The notes under the pieces were generated by a model. That model was given only the letters and a program-made list of their open reading frames with translations, was not told the origin of the DNA and made no database searches. A stretch of DNA of 64,000 nucleotides from Maribacter algarum (ex Zhang et al. 2020) (GTDB taxonomy: Bacteria; Bacteroidota; Bacteroidia; Flavobacteriales; Flavobacteriaceae): NCBI RefSeq assembly GCF_005885635.1, contig NZ_VATY01000005.1, forward strand, positions 1 to 64,000, given 5' to 3'. How positions within the stretch are numbered: position 1 is the first letter of the stretch; each line of letters opens with the position of its first letter. Below are positions 8,516-16,403 of the stretch, in pieces. A program made the translations under genes and the position numbers.

Positions 8516-10135
8516 ATGAAGCAACATATTTACGGAATTGCTGTATTTCTTGTACTATTTCTCATTTCAAATCCTGCTTTCTCGCAGCAACGTGAATATA
8601 TTACAGGAAAATTACTTGATACCAAAACCCAAGAGCCCATTGCTTTTGCCAGTATTCGAATTAAGGATAGAGCTTTGGGCATTATTTCAAATACCGATGG
8701 TAGTTTTAAGATTCCTTTAAAGTATAAGGAGTATGGTGATGTTATTGAAATTTCTTCGATGGGGTATCAAAAAAAGGAGGTGCCTTTACTGGAATTCTCA
8801 TTAACTGATTTCAATACAGTAGTTCTGTCGCCGAGTATTCTTGAACTCTCCGAGGCGGTCGTTCAGGCCAAAAGAAGAAAAAAGGTCAAAGGACCTAAAA
8901 GACTCTCTGCAGCCCAAATTGTTAGAAAAGCCATAGAAGCAATACCAGAAAATTATCCTTCCCGTACTTTTTCCTCTATTGGCTATTATAGGGATTACCA
9001 AGTTAAAAAGGACAAGTATGTTAATCTGAATGAAGCTGTATTGGAAGTTGTCGATTCAGGTTTTCAACAACATGACCTTGCGACCACCCAAGTAAGAATC
9101 TACAATTACCAAAGTAATGAAGATTTTGATCAGGATCTCGAAGGGCGTTTTAAATATGATTACAAGAAGTACAAAAAATATATTGACAAGGCCTACCTCT
9201 TTAATTATGGGGGTAATGAGTTTACCATTCTAAGAATACATGATGCTATTCGAAATTTCAAATACAATTCATATGATTTCATAAACGTAATGGAACGTGA
9301 TTTTGTAGATAGTCACTTTATTAAAAAGGAAGAGGAAATCAATCTTGACGGGGAAGTACTATATGCAATTAGCTTCGCTAAAATCTTGGTTAAATATAGA
9401 ATCATCGGTAAAATATATATTTCAAAGAAAGACTTTGCGATTCATAAAATGCGGTACACCCTTTATGACAAAACAAGAACAACGGAAAGTGGAGAATTTG
9501 ATGAGAATGATGTTAATGAAGTAACACTCTTTAAAGTAATCTCAGAATACGCCAGAAGTTACAATAAAATGTATCCCAATTTCATTTCATTTTTCAATAC
9601 TTTTCAAGTGAACAAACCTCCAAAGTTTATTTTAGAAGAGACCTACCTTGATACCGAGTGCACATGCTTTCAATTGACTTTTAATAACAGGGTTGACCAA
9701 CTGCGGGCAAAGACCAAAGAATACTACGATATTAGGTTTCATGGGAAAAAGATACCTATCGATAAGATTCTAACGAAAAAAGGCTTTGAAGATTTAGTGT
9801 TTATATATCCTAAAATAAGTAGAAAAGAATTTTTGAATATGAGCAGTGAACTAAATGTAGCTTCCAGAAAAAGACTAGAGTTCACTGATTTATTGACGGT
9901 AGAAGTTACGGGATTGCGAGATGAATATTCAAATGTAATAAACGAAATGGAGTATAATACCTACAAACAGTTTCGTGAATTTTTTATCCAAAAAATACAG
10001 CCCAATGGTAGCACTTTGAAAGATACCCTTTACATGAAAAAAGACATTCCTATTTTTAAAGACCAGCCCATCGTAAAACCAGATAATTTTGATGACTATT
10101 GGATGAATACACCGCTCCAAAATTTGAAAAACTAA
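8516..10135 (+). CDS. Secreted CarboxypepD_reg-like protein, paralogue 1 of 4
   Basis: This 539-residue protein has a signal peptide ending near FSQQ at residue 24. A CarboxypepD_reg-like beta-sandwich domain follows at about 28-110 (GKLLDTKTQEPIAFASIRIKD ... DGSFKIP ... IEISSMGYQ). A long uncharacterised region comes next and the protein ends DYWMNTPLQNLKN. No TonB barrel follows the domain, so it is not a SusC protein. It is the first of four tandem paralogues in one apparent operon. The N-terminal domain is 94% identical at DNA level to paralogue 2 over 80 bases, while the rest has diverged. Function is unknown; a cell-surface or periplasmic role is inferred. Confidence 0.8.
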   Translation: MKQHIYGIAVFLVLFLISNPAFSQQREYITGKLLDTKTQEPIAFASIRIKDRALGIISNTDGSFKIPLKYKEYGDVIEISSMGYQKKEVPLLEFSLTDFNTVVLSPSILELSEAVVQAKRRKKVKGPKRLSAAQIVRKAIEAIPENYPSRTFSSIGYYRDYQVKKDKYVNLNEAVLEVVDSGFQQHDLATTQVRIYNYQSNEDFDQDLEGRFKYDYKKYKKYIDKAYLFNYGGNEFTILRIHDAIRNFKYNSYDFINVMERDFVDSHFIKKEEEINLDGEVLYAISFAKILVKYRIIGKIYISKKDFAIHKMRYTLYDKTRTTESGEFDENDVNEVTLFKVISEYARSYNKMYPNFISFFNTFQVNKPPKFILEETYLDTECTCFQLTFNNRVDQLRAKTKEYYDIRFHGKKIPIDKILTKKGFEDLVFIYPKISRKEFLNMSSELNVASRKRLEFTDLLTVEVTGLRDEYSNVINEMEYNTYKQFREFFIQKIQPNGSTLKDTLYMKKDIPIFKDQPIVKPDNFDDYWMNTPLQNLKN

Positions 10136-10147
10136 AAGCTTTCCACA

Positions 10148-11755
10148 ATGCAAAAAAGAGTTACCACCATCATGTCTTTTCTTCTATTATTGCTAGTATT
10201 TAGTTCCGCTTTGGCGCAGCAACGGGAATATATTATCGGAAAGTTGCTTGACGCCAAAACACAGGAGCCTGTTGCCTTCGCTAGCATCCGAATTAAGGAT
10301 AGAGCTTTAGGTATTATTTCAAATACCGATGGTAGTTTTAAAATTCCTTTAAAGTACAAGGAGTACGGAGATATTATCGAGATATCTTCAATGGGCTATC
10401 AAACTCAGGAAATACTAATCCAAGACTTTTCTATCTACGAATTAAATAATGTGAGACTGCAACCTGCAATTTTCGAGTTGCAGGAAGCCATCGTATCTGC
10501 CAAAAAGAAAAGGAAACTAACAGCAAAACAAATAGTGCGCAGGGCCATACGAGCGATACCAGAGAACTACCCATTAGAGCCTTTTTCAACGGTTGGTTAC
10601 TATCGCGATTACCAATTGGACAGCCTACGGCAGTATGTAAACCTCAATGAAGCCATACTAGAAGTATTTGACCAAGGGTTCGACGCTACGGATTCCGTGA
10701 CCACTAAAGTTAGAATATATGACTATTCGGAAAATACCGATTTTAAACGTGATACGTCAGCCTTAAGGTCATATAACTACAATGCCAATAAAAGACGGAA
10801 AGTAATCGAGAAAGCTTTTCTGCCCGCATATGGCGGTAATGAATTTAATATCTTAAGGGTTCACGATGCAGTAAGGAATTACGATATTGATTCATATTCT
10901 TTTGTACATCGGTTGAAGTCCGACCTGATTTCAGAGCATCAGTTCAAAAAAGAAGCTGATACCTATTTTGATGGTGAACCTTTATACACGATTGGTTTTA
11001 CCAAGTTTCTTCTGAATTATAGCGCCTATGGAAAGCTCCATATTTCTAAAGATGATTTTGCTATTCATAAGTTGGAATACTCAGTTTACGATCGTAATAA
11101 GAAGCGAGGTGATGGTAATTTGAACAAGCATGAAAATGAAAATGAACTGATTTTTGAAACGAATACGGAATATCGAAAGAATAGTACTAAAATGTATCTT
11201 AGCCATATTTCTTTTCACAATACTTTTAAGCTTTGGGACCCACCCAAATTTGTGCCTGAATATATTATCCCAGACTTTGAATTAAAATGCTTTGTTATAG
11301 GATTCAACAACAAAGTGATACTGGAAGATGCTTCTTCTTTAGATAATTATGAGGTCAAAGTGAAGGGAAAGTCTATTGAATTGGGAAAAGCCGAACTATT
11401 AGATTCTCAGAATGTAGTTCGGTTATACCCTAAAATGTACCCAAACAGGGCTGAGAAAATGTTGCGAGAAATTGAAATCGCTGCACGCAAAAGGAAAATC
11501 ACCAATGCCCTTTTTGAAATAAAAATTTCGAACATTAGAGATTTTGAAGGGAACCTAATCAATCAATGGACTTCTCGAGACTTCAATCAATTCCGTGAGT
11601 TTTTTGCCCAAGAGCTAAAGACGAGCTCCTTTGCTCCCGTAGACGCACTTTATATGAAAAGACAAAATCCTATTTTCAAGGATCAACCGATAGTTAAACC
11701 AGAGAATTTCAATGATTATTGGATGAATACCCCACTCCAAAATATTGATAACTAA
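10148..11755 (+). CDS. Secreted CarboxypepD_reg-like protein, paralogue 2 of 4
   Basis: A 535-residue paralogue begins 12 bp after paralogue 1. The signal peptide ends near ALAQQ, the CarboxypepD_reg-like domain covers about 26-108, and the basic linker KKKRKLTAKQIVRRAI is followed by the shared motifs STVGYYRDYQ, YGGNEFNILRVHDAVRNY and the terminal DYWMNTPLQNIDN. Conserved positions continue through the long second region, so the copies probably keep the same fold. Nothing shows what it binds. Confidence 0.8.
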   Translation: MQKRVTTIMSFLLLLLVFSSALAQQREYIIGKLLDAKTQEPVAFASIRIKDRALGIISNTDGSFKIPLKYKEYGDIIEISSMGYQTQEILIQDFSIYELNNVRLQPAIFELQEAIVSAKKKRKLTAKQIVRRAIRAIPENYPLEPFSTVGYYRDYQLDSLRQYVNLNEAILEVFDQGFDATDSVTTKVRIYDYSENTDFKRDTSALRSYNYNANKRRKVIEKAFLPAYGGNEFNILRVHDAVRNYDIDSYSFVHRLKSDLISEHQFKKEADTYFDGEPLYTIGFTKFLLNYSAYGKLHISKDDFAIHKLEYSVYDRNKKRGDGNLNKHENENELIFETNTEYRKNSTKMYLSHISFHNTFKLWDPPKFVPEYIIPDFELKCFVIGFNNKVILEDASSLDNYEVKVKGKSIELGKAELLDSQNVVRLYPKMYPNRAEKMLREIEIAARKRKITNALFEIKISNIRDFEGNLINQWTSRDFNQFREFFAQELKTSSFAPVDALYMKRQNPIFKDQPIVKPENFNDYWMNTPLQNIDN

Positions 11756-11767
11756 AAAAGTATACAG

Positions 11768-13369
11768 ATGCAAAAAAGAACCTATCCATTTCTAGTATTC
11801 GTCGTAATCTTCTTGGTTTCTTGGCATGCTCAAGCACAAGAGCGGGATTTTATCTCAGGAAAACTTATGGATTCCAAAACAAATGAACCTGTTGTGTTCG
11901 CCAATATAAGAATCAAGGACCGGGCTTTAGGAATTATTACAAATGTTGATGGAAGTTTTAAAATACCCTTGATATATAAGGAATACGGAGATATTATCGA
12001 AATATCATCTATGGGTTATCAAACCAAGGAGATTGGCATAAGTCAATTGGTTCAAGATAAACTCAATATACTAACCATAGATCCTTCGGCAATAGATTTA
12101 CAGGAAGCCGTGGTTAAAGGAAAAAGGAAAAGAAACCTAACTGCGAAACAAATAGTTCAAAAGGCTATAGATGCCATACCTAGAAACTACCCATCTACTT
12201 CTTTTTCAACGGTGGGTTATTATCGTGACTATCAGTTTAAGGACCAAGAATATATTAATCTTAACGAAGGTATTTTAGAAGTTTTTGATCAGGGTTTTGA
12301 CCAATTGGATGATGGTACAACAGAAACTAGGTTATTTAATTTTGGACTAAACCGAGACTTCAAACAAGATTCATTGGCCCGAATGCCCTATGACTATCAA
12401 ACCAATAAAAAAGTAATTAGAAAAGCACATTTGGATGCTTATGGAGGCAATGAATTTCGAATTTTGAGAATTCATGACGCCATTCGAAATTACAATGTTG
12501 GTTCCTATGATTTTATTGGTGCATTGAAGACTGATTTGTTAAAGAACCATTCTTTTTTAAGAAGCAAAGACACCAATATTGATGATGAGGAACTTTATGG
12601 TATTAAGTTTTGGGTGAGGTATGTGGATTATAGTGCCCACGGAATGATCTACATCTCAAAGACTGATTATTCCATTTATAAACTAACATATACTATGTAT
12701 GATGAAACTAAAAGAATCAAATCAAAGGAGAAAAATAAACACGGACATCGACAAAAGGCCATATTCGATATTGTGACTGATTATAAAAAGATGGACCAAA
12801 AGATGTATTTAAATTATATTTCATTTCATAACAGTTTTGAAGTTAGAAAACCACCCAAGTTCGTTTTGGATTCTACTCTTGTAAATGCTCCTGGTGCTTA
12901 TTGTATGTTATATTTCAATAATCCTGTGGATTCTATATCTGCAATAAAACCTAAGAATTATGATTTTTTTTTCAAGCAAAGAAAGTTCGGAATTGAAAAG
13001 ATTGAAGCATTTCAAGACTCGGTTAAACTTTATGTTGACCCTAGTTTTAAAAAAGCAATGGCTATTTACAGGGGCGAGATGAGTACATTATTTAGAAAGG
13101 AAAGAAGTGAAGAGATTGAAGCGTTATTTGAAATAAATGCCAAGAAAATTATTGATGTTGACGGTAATCTACTTAATGACCCACAGATTTTTGATTATTT
13201 ACAGTATCGGGAGTTCTTCGCACAAAGAGTAAAACCAGACTCTAGAGCACCTTTAGATGATCAGTTTATGGACAAAAGAAAACCAATATTTGAAAACCAA
13301 CCCATGACCAAGCCAAAAGAGTACAAAGAGTATTGGATGAATACTCCGTTGCAAAAGAATGTCAACTAA
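11768..13369 (+). CDS. Secreted CarboxypepD_reg-like protein, paralogue 3 of 4
   Basis: This 533-residue paralogue again starts 12 bp after its neighbour. The signal peptide ends near AQAQE. The N-terminal domain is more diverged (SNTDGSFKIPL becomes TNVDGSFKIPL). The motifs LTAKQIVQKAIDAIPRNYPS, STVGYYRDYQ, YGGNEFRILRIHDAIRNY and EYWMNTPLQ are kept. Like its neighbours it has no recognisable catalytic signature or membrane anchor after the signal peptide. Confidence 0.8.
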   Translation: MQKRTYPFLVFVVIFLVSWHAQAQERDFISGKLMDSKTNEPVVFANIRIKDRALGIITNVDGSFKIPLIYKEYGDIIEISSMGYQTKEIGISQLVQDKLNILTIDPSAIDLQEAVVKGKRKRNLTAKQIVQKAIDAIPRNYPSTSFSTVGYYRDYQFKDQEYINLNEGILEVFDQGFDQLDDGTTETRLFNFGLNRDFKQDSLARMPYDYQTNKKVIRKAHLDAYGGNEFRILRIHDAIRNYNVGSYDFIGALKTDLLKNHSFLRSKDTNIDDEELYGIKFWVRYVDYSAHGMIYISKTDYSIYKLTYTMYDETKRIKSKEKNKHGHRQKAIFDIVTDYKKMDQKMYLNYISFHNSFEVRKPPKFVLDSTLVNAPGAYCMLYFNNPVDSISAIKPKNYDFFFKQRKFGIEKIEAFQDSVKLYVDPSFKKAMAIYRGEMSTLFRKERSEEIEALFEINAKKIIDVDGNLLNDPQIFDYLQYREFFAQRVKPDSRAPLDDQFMDKRKPIFENQPMTKPKEYKEYWMNTPLQKNVN

Positions 13370-13381
13370 AGAAATCGATTC

Positions 13382-15010
13382 GTGTTCAAAAAGCATTTTA
13401 TAATTCTATCGTTTTTGACATCGGCCTTTTGTTTTTCGCAACAAGGGGATTACATTTTTGGCCAGTTGGTTGACTCCACTCAAAATGAACCGATTCCTTT
13501 TGCCAGTATTCGAATAAAAGAAAAGGCTTTAGGTGTCATTACCAATGTCGATGGAACCTTTAAAATTCCTTTTAGATATAACGATATAGGAGAGGTTTTG
13601 GAAATTTCTTGTCTGGGATATGAGACCAAAGAAATTAATATTCAAGGGTTAGACAATTCAAAAAGTAACATCATTATTCTTAAACCAAGTGCTTTTGAGC
13701 TTGAAGGAGCTGTAGTATCAGCAAACATTAAAAAGTTGAGTGCCAAACAGATTGTGAAAATCGCGATAAATAGTATTTCACAGAACTATCCTCAAGATGA
13801 TTTTGGCCTTGTAGGGTATTATCGAGATTATCAAGTTAAAAATAGCACTTATACCAATCTCAACGAGGCAATTATCAAGGTTTTGGATAAAGGTTTCGGT
13901 AAAAAGAACAGTTTTTACAATCAATACCAATTGTTATCCTATGGAAAAAATCTAGATTTCAAGATTGACAAATTCGCCAAGCAGCCATACGATTATGAAG
14001 GTTACAATAAAATTGTGCCAAACGCGAAAATGAAAAATGACGGAGGTAACGAGTTTATTATGCTCGGCATGCATGATGCTATCCGTAATCATAAAGAAGA
14101 GTCCTTTTCATTCATTAATGATTTGAATTCTGATTTTACAGACAACCACCAATTTCGATTGATAGGTAAGTCTAATTATAAAAAAGAGCCCGTCTATGAA
14201 ATTGAAATTCTACTTAAGAACAATAATTATATGGCAACAGGGAAAATTTTTATTAATTCAAAGGATTTTTCTATTCATAAATTGGACTATGCGCTACATA
14301 AATTGGACTATGACTCTATTAAAAGTAAGAAAGCCTTTGATTATAGTATCGCAGATAATGCATCAGAAAGATTTTCAGATGGTTTTAAGAAAATGAATAC
14401 TGAAGTATTGTATCATATAACAACAGAATATGTTCGTAATTTAAACGGAAAAATGTTCCTGAATTATATTTCATTTTATAATAAGGTTCTGATTCAAAGA
14501 CCTGCCAAATTTGAATCTAAATTTGTAATTAATTTAAAGGACAAATCTTTTCGTATAAGGTTAAATAACTTACCGGTAAACTTGGGTAAAATAAAGAACA
14601 AGGATTTTAGGATAAGGTACAAGAAGGATTTGGTGCCTATAAAAGAGTTCTATTTTCTTGAAGACGAACGCACTTTTGTGGTTTGCCCTAATTTGGATAA
14701 TTCAAAAACAGAAAATTTTTTTAATCGCCTTTTTGAGGAAAGAGATGATTTGCAGGTTGCCGATGTAAAGTATTCATATCGGAATATAAGGGACAGCATT
14801 GGCAATAAACTTGATGAAAGAAAATGGGAGTACCTGCATCAATATCGGGAATTTTTTACACAAGAAATTCAGGCTAATGGTGGACAGATAGATAAAAATG
14901 ATTTGATGATAAAAGGGCTTCCCTTAGACAGCGAATTACAACCAATATCAAGTGAACCAATGAAGAGTGACTATTGGAAAAACACACCATTACCAACACT
15001 TAATAATTAA
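13382..15010 (+). CDS. Secreted CarboxypepD_reg-like protein, paralogue 4 of 4
   Basis: The last and most diverged copy has 542 residues and starts at a GTG codon, 12 bp after paralogue 3. The signal peptide ends near CFSQQ. The domain motif PIPFASIRIKEKALGVITNVDG and the later YYRDYQ, DGGNEFIMLGMHDAIRNH and DYWKNTPLP are recognisable. It carries an in-frame repeat HKLDYALHKLDYD near residue 300 (DNA about 14276-14311) that the other copies lack. The operon ends at the terminator shared with the convergent glutamine synthetase gene. Confidence 0.8.
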   Translation: MFKKHFIILSFLTSAFCFSQQGDYIFGQLVDSTQNEPIPFASIRIKEKALGVITNVDGTFKIPFRYNDIGEVLEISCLGYETKEINIQGLDNSKSNIIILKPSAFELEGAVVSANIKKLSAKQIVKIAINSISQNYPQDDFGLVGYYRDYQVKNSTYTNLNEAIIKVLDKGFGKKNSFYNQYQLLSYGKNLDFKIDKFAKQPYDYEGYNKIVPNAKMKNDGGNEFIMLGMHDAIRNHKEESFSFINDLNSDFTDNHQFRLIGKSNYKKEPVYEIEILLKNNNYMATGKIFINSKDFSIHKLDYALHKLDYDSIKSKKAFDYSIADNASERFSDGFKKMNTEVLYHITTEYVRNLNGKMFLNYISFYNKVLIQRPAKFESKFVINLKDKSFRIRLNNLPVNLGKIKNKDFRIRYKKDLVPIKEFYFLEDERTFVVCPNLDNSKTENFFNRLFEERDDLQVADVKYSYRNIRDSIGNKLDERKWEYLHQYREFFTQEIQANGGQIDKNDLMIKGLPLDSELQPISSEPMKSDYWKNTPLPTLNN

Positions 15011-15011
15011 A

Positions 15012-15042
15012 AAAACCGCCTCTGAGTAATCAAAGGCGGTTT
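15012..15042. terminator. Bidirectional terminator, paralogue cluster / GSII
   Basis: AAACCGCCT and AGGCGGTTT form a stem around a 14-base loop between two convergent genes. There is an A7 tract on one side, which becomes a T run for the glutamine synthetase transcript. Confidence 0.85.
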
Positions 15043-15064
15043 CAATCACAACAATTTAATTTAA

Positions 15065-16075
15065 CTATACATCAGCAGTTTTAACTGTTTTCACAATTCG
15101 AGCTGCAATTTTGTACGGATCTCCATTAGAAGCTGGTCTACGATCTTCCAGCCATCCTTTCCATCCTTTTTCAACTGTAATAATCGGAATACGAATAGAA
15201 GCACCTCTATCTGATATGCCGTAGCTGAAATCATGGATAGAAGCAGTTTCGTGAAGTCCGGTCAAACGCTGGTCATTGAACTCCCCGTAAACTGCAATAT
15301 GTTCGGCAGTAACAGGTCTGAACGCTTCACAAATTTTCTCATATACTTCTTGAGAACCGCAAGTTCTTAGTGTAGTATTTGAGAAATTCGCGTGCATTCC
15401 AGAACCGTTCCAGTCACCTTTAACTGGTTTTGGGTGGTATTCGATGTACCATCCGTAGCTTTCTGTCAAACGGTCTAGTAAGTATCTAGCAACCCAGATT
15501 TCATCACCTGCTTTTTTAGCGCCTTTGGCGAATAATTGAAATTCCCATTGTCCACTTGCAACTTCTTGGTTGATACCTTCAAAGTTTAATCCGGCAGCAA
15601 TACATAGATCGGCGTGTTCTTCAACAAATGATCTTCCGTGTGTGTTTTTTCCACCTACGGAGCAGTAGTACATCCCCTGAGGACCAGGATATCCACCAAC
15701 TGGGAAACCTAAAGGCAATTGTGTAGCCGTATCCATAATGAAATACTCTTGTTCAAAACCGAACCAAAAATCATCATCTGCATCGTCAATAGTTGCTCTT
15801 GAATTTGATTCATGGGGAGTTCCGTCTGCATTCAACACTTCGGTCATTACCAAGAAGCCGTTTTCACGTGCTGGATCAGGATAAATAGCAACAGGTTTTA
15901 ATAAACAGTCAGAAGATCCACCTTCTGCTTGTTTGGTTGAGCTTCCATCAAAAGACCACATCGGGCAGTCTTCCAATTTACCACTAAAATCTTCTTCGAC
16001 TTTCGTTTTACTTCTAAGGTTAGCTGTTGGCTTGTAACCGTCCAACCAGATGTATTCTAATTTAGATTTACTCAT
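15065..16075 (-). CDS. Glutamine synthetase, eukaryotic-like type II
   Basis: This 336-residue enzyme makes glutamine from glutamate, ammonia and ATP. The length and motifs are those of GSII: YIWLDGYKPTANLRSKTKV, WSFDGSSTKQA, the metal-binding FGFEQEYF, NFEGINQEVASGQWEFQ, NGSGMHANFS and GASIRIPI. It lacks the adenylylation loop of type I enzymes. It diverges from a type III enzyme across a 328-bp region with repeated GGGGTAA motifs, so the two isozymes are probably controlled together by nitrogen supply. Confidence 0.95.
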   Translation of the reverse strand: MSKSKLEYIWLDGYKPTANLRSKTKVEEDFSGKLEDCPMWSFDGSSTKQAEGGSSDCLLKPVAIYPDPARENGFLVMTEVLNADGTPHESNSRATIDDADDDFWFGFEQEYFIMDTATQLPLGFPVGGYPGPQGMYYCSVGGKNTHGRSFVEEHADLCIAAGLNFEGINQEVASGQWEFQLFAKGAKKAGDEIWVARYLLDRLTESYGWYIEYHPKPVKGDWNGSGMHANFSNTTLRTCGSQEVYEKICEAFRPVTAEHIAVYGEFNDQRLTGLHETASIHDFSYGISDRGASIRIPIITVEKGWKGWLEDRRPASNGDPYKIAARIVKTVKTADV

Positions 16076-16114
16076 AATATGGGATAGTTATTTTTTTGAA
16101 ATTATAAAGACAGA

Positions 16115-16272
16115 CAAAAATATGTTTTTTGATGAATTATTGTCATTTTCAAGGGGGTAATTTTATCAAAAGTTATTATTTTTTTGGTTTACCCCATTTT
16201 TTGTGGGGTAAATTGTGAAATATCTATTATTTGATAGTAATTTTGTCATATTTGTAAATAGCCATGGGGTAA
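16115..16272. promoter_or_regulatory. Divergent GSII/GSIII control region
   Basis: The GSII -7 box TATTTTTG is at 16115-16122 (minus) and a GSIII -7 box TAATTTTG is at 16238-16245 (plus). Between and beside them are GGGGGTAA (16153-16160), a perfect inverted repeat TTTACCCCA-N7-TGGGGTAAA (16188-16212) and GGGGTAA (16266-16272). The 328-bp gap from 16076 to 16403 holds nothing else but the GC-rich repeat. Similar ACCC/GGG inverted motifs precede the PII/Amt operon. Confidence 0.6.
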
Positions 16273-16337
16273 TTTGCCAAAGCATTCGTAAGAAAACGAC
16301 CCAAAAATACTGAAGCACACCTCGGAAAATTTAAATC

Positions 16338-16365
16338 TCACCGTGCCTGGCGGCAGGCAGGATTA
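16338..16365. repeat. GC-rich dispersed repeat, copy 2
   Basis: This element contains GTGCCTGGCGGCAGGCAGGA and matches, in inverted orientation, the element at 8394-8424. It sits in the untranslated region shortly upstream of the GSIII start codon. Confidence 0.55.
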
Positions 16366-16403
16366 TCGAGTAAAGAATTATAGCTTCTTAAGCACAAAGA
16401 ATT

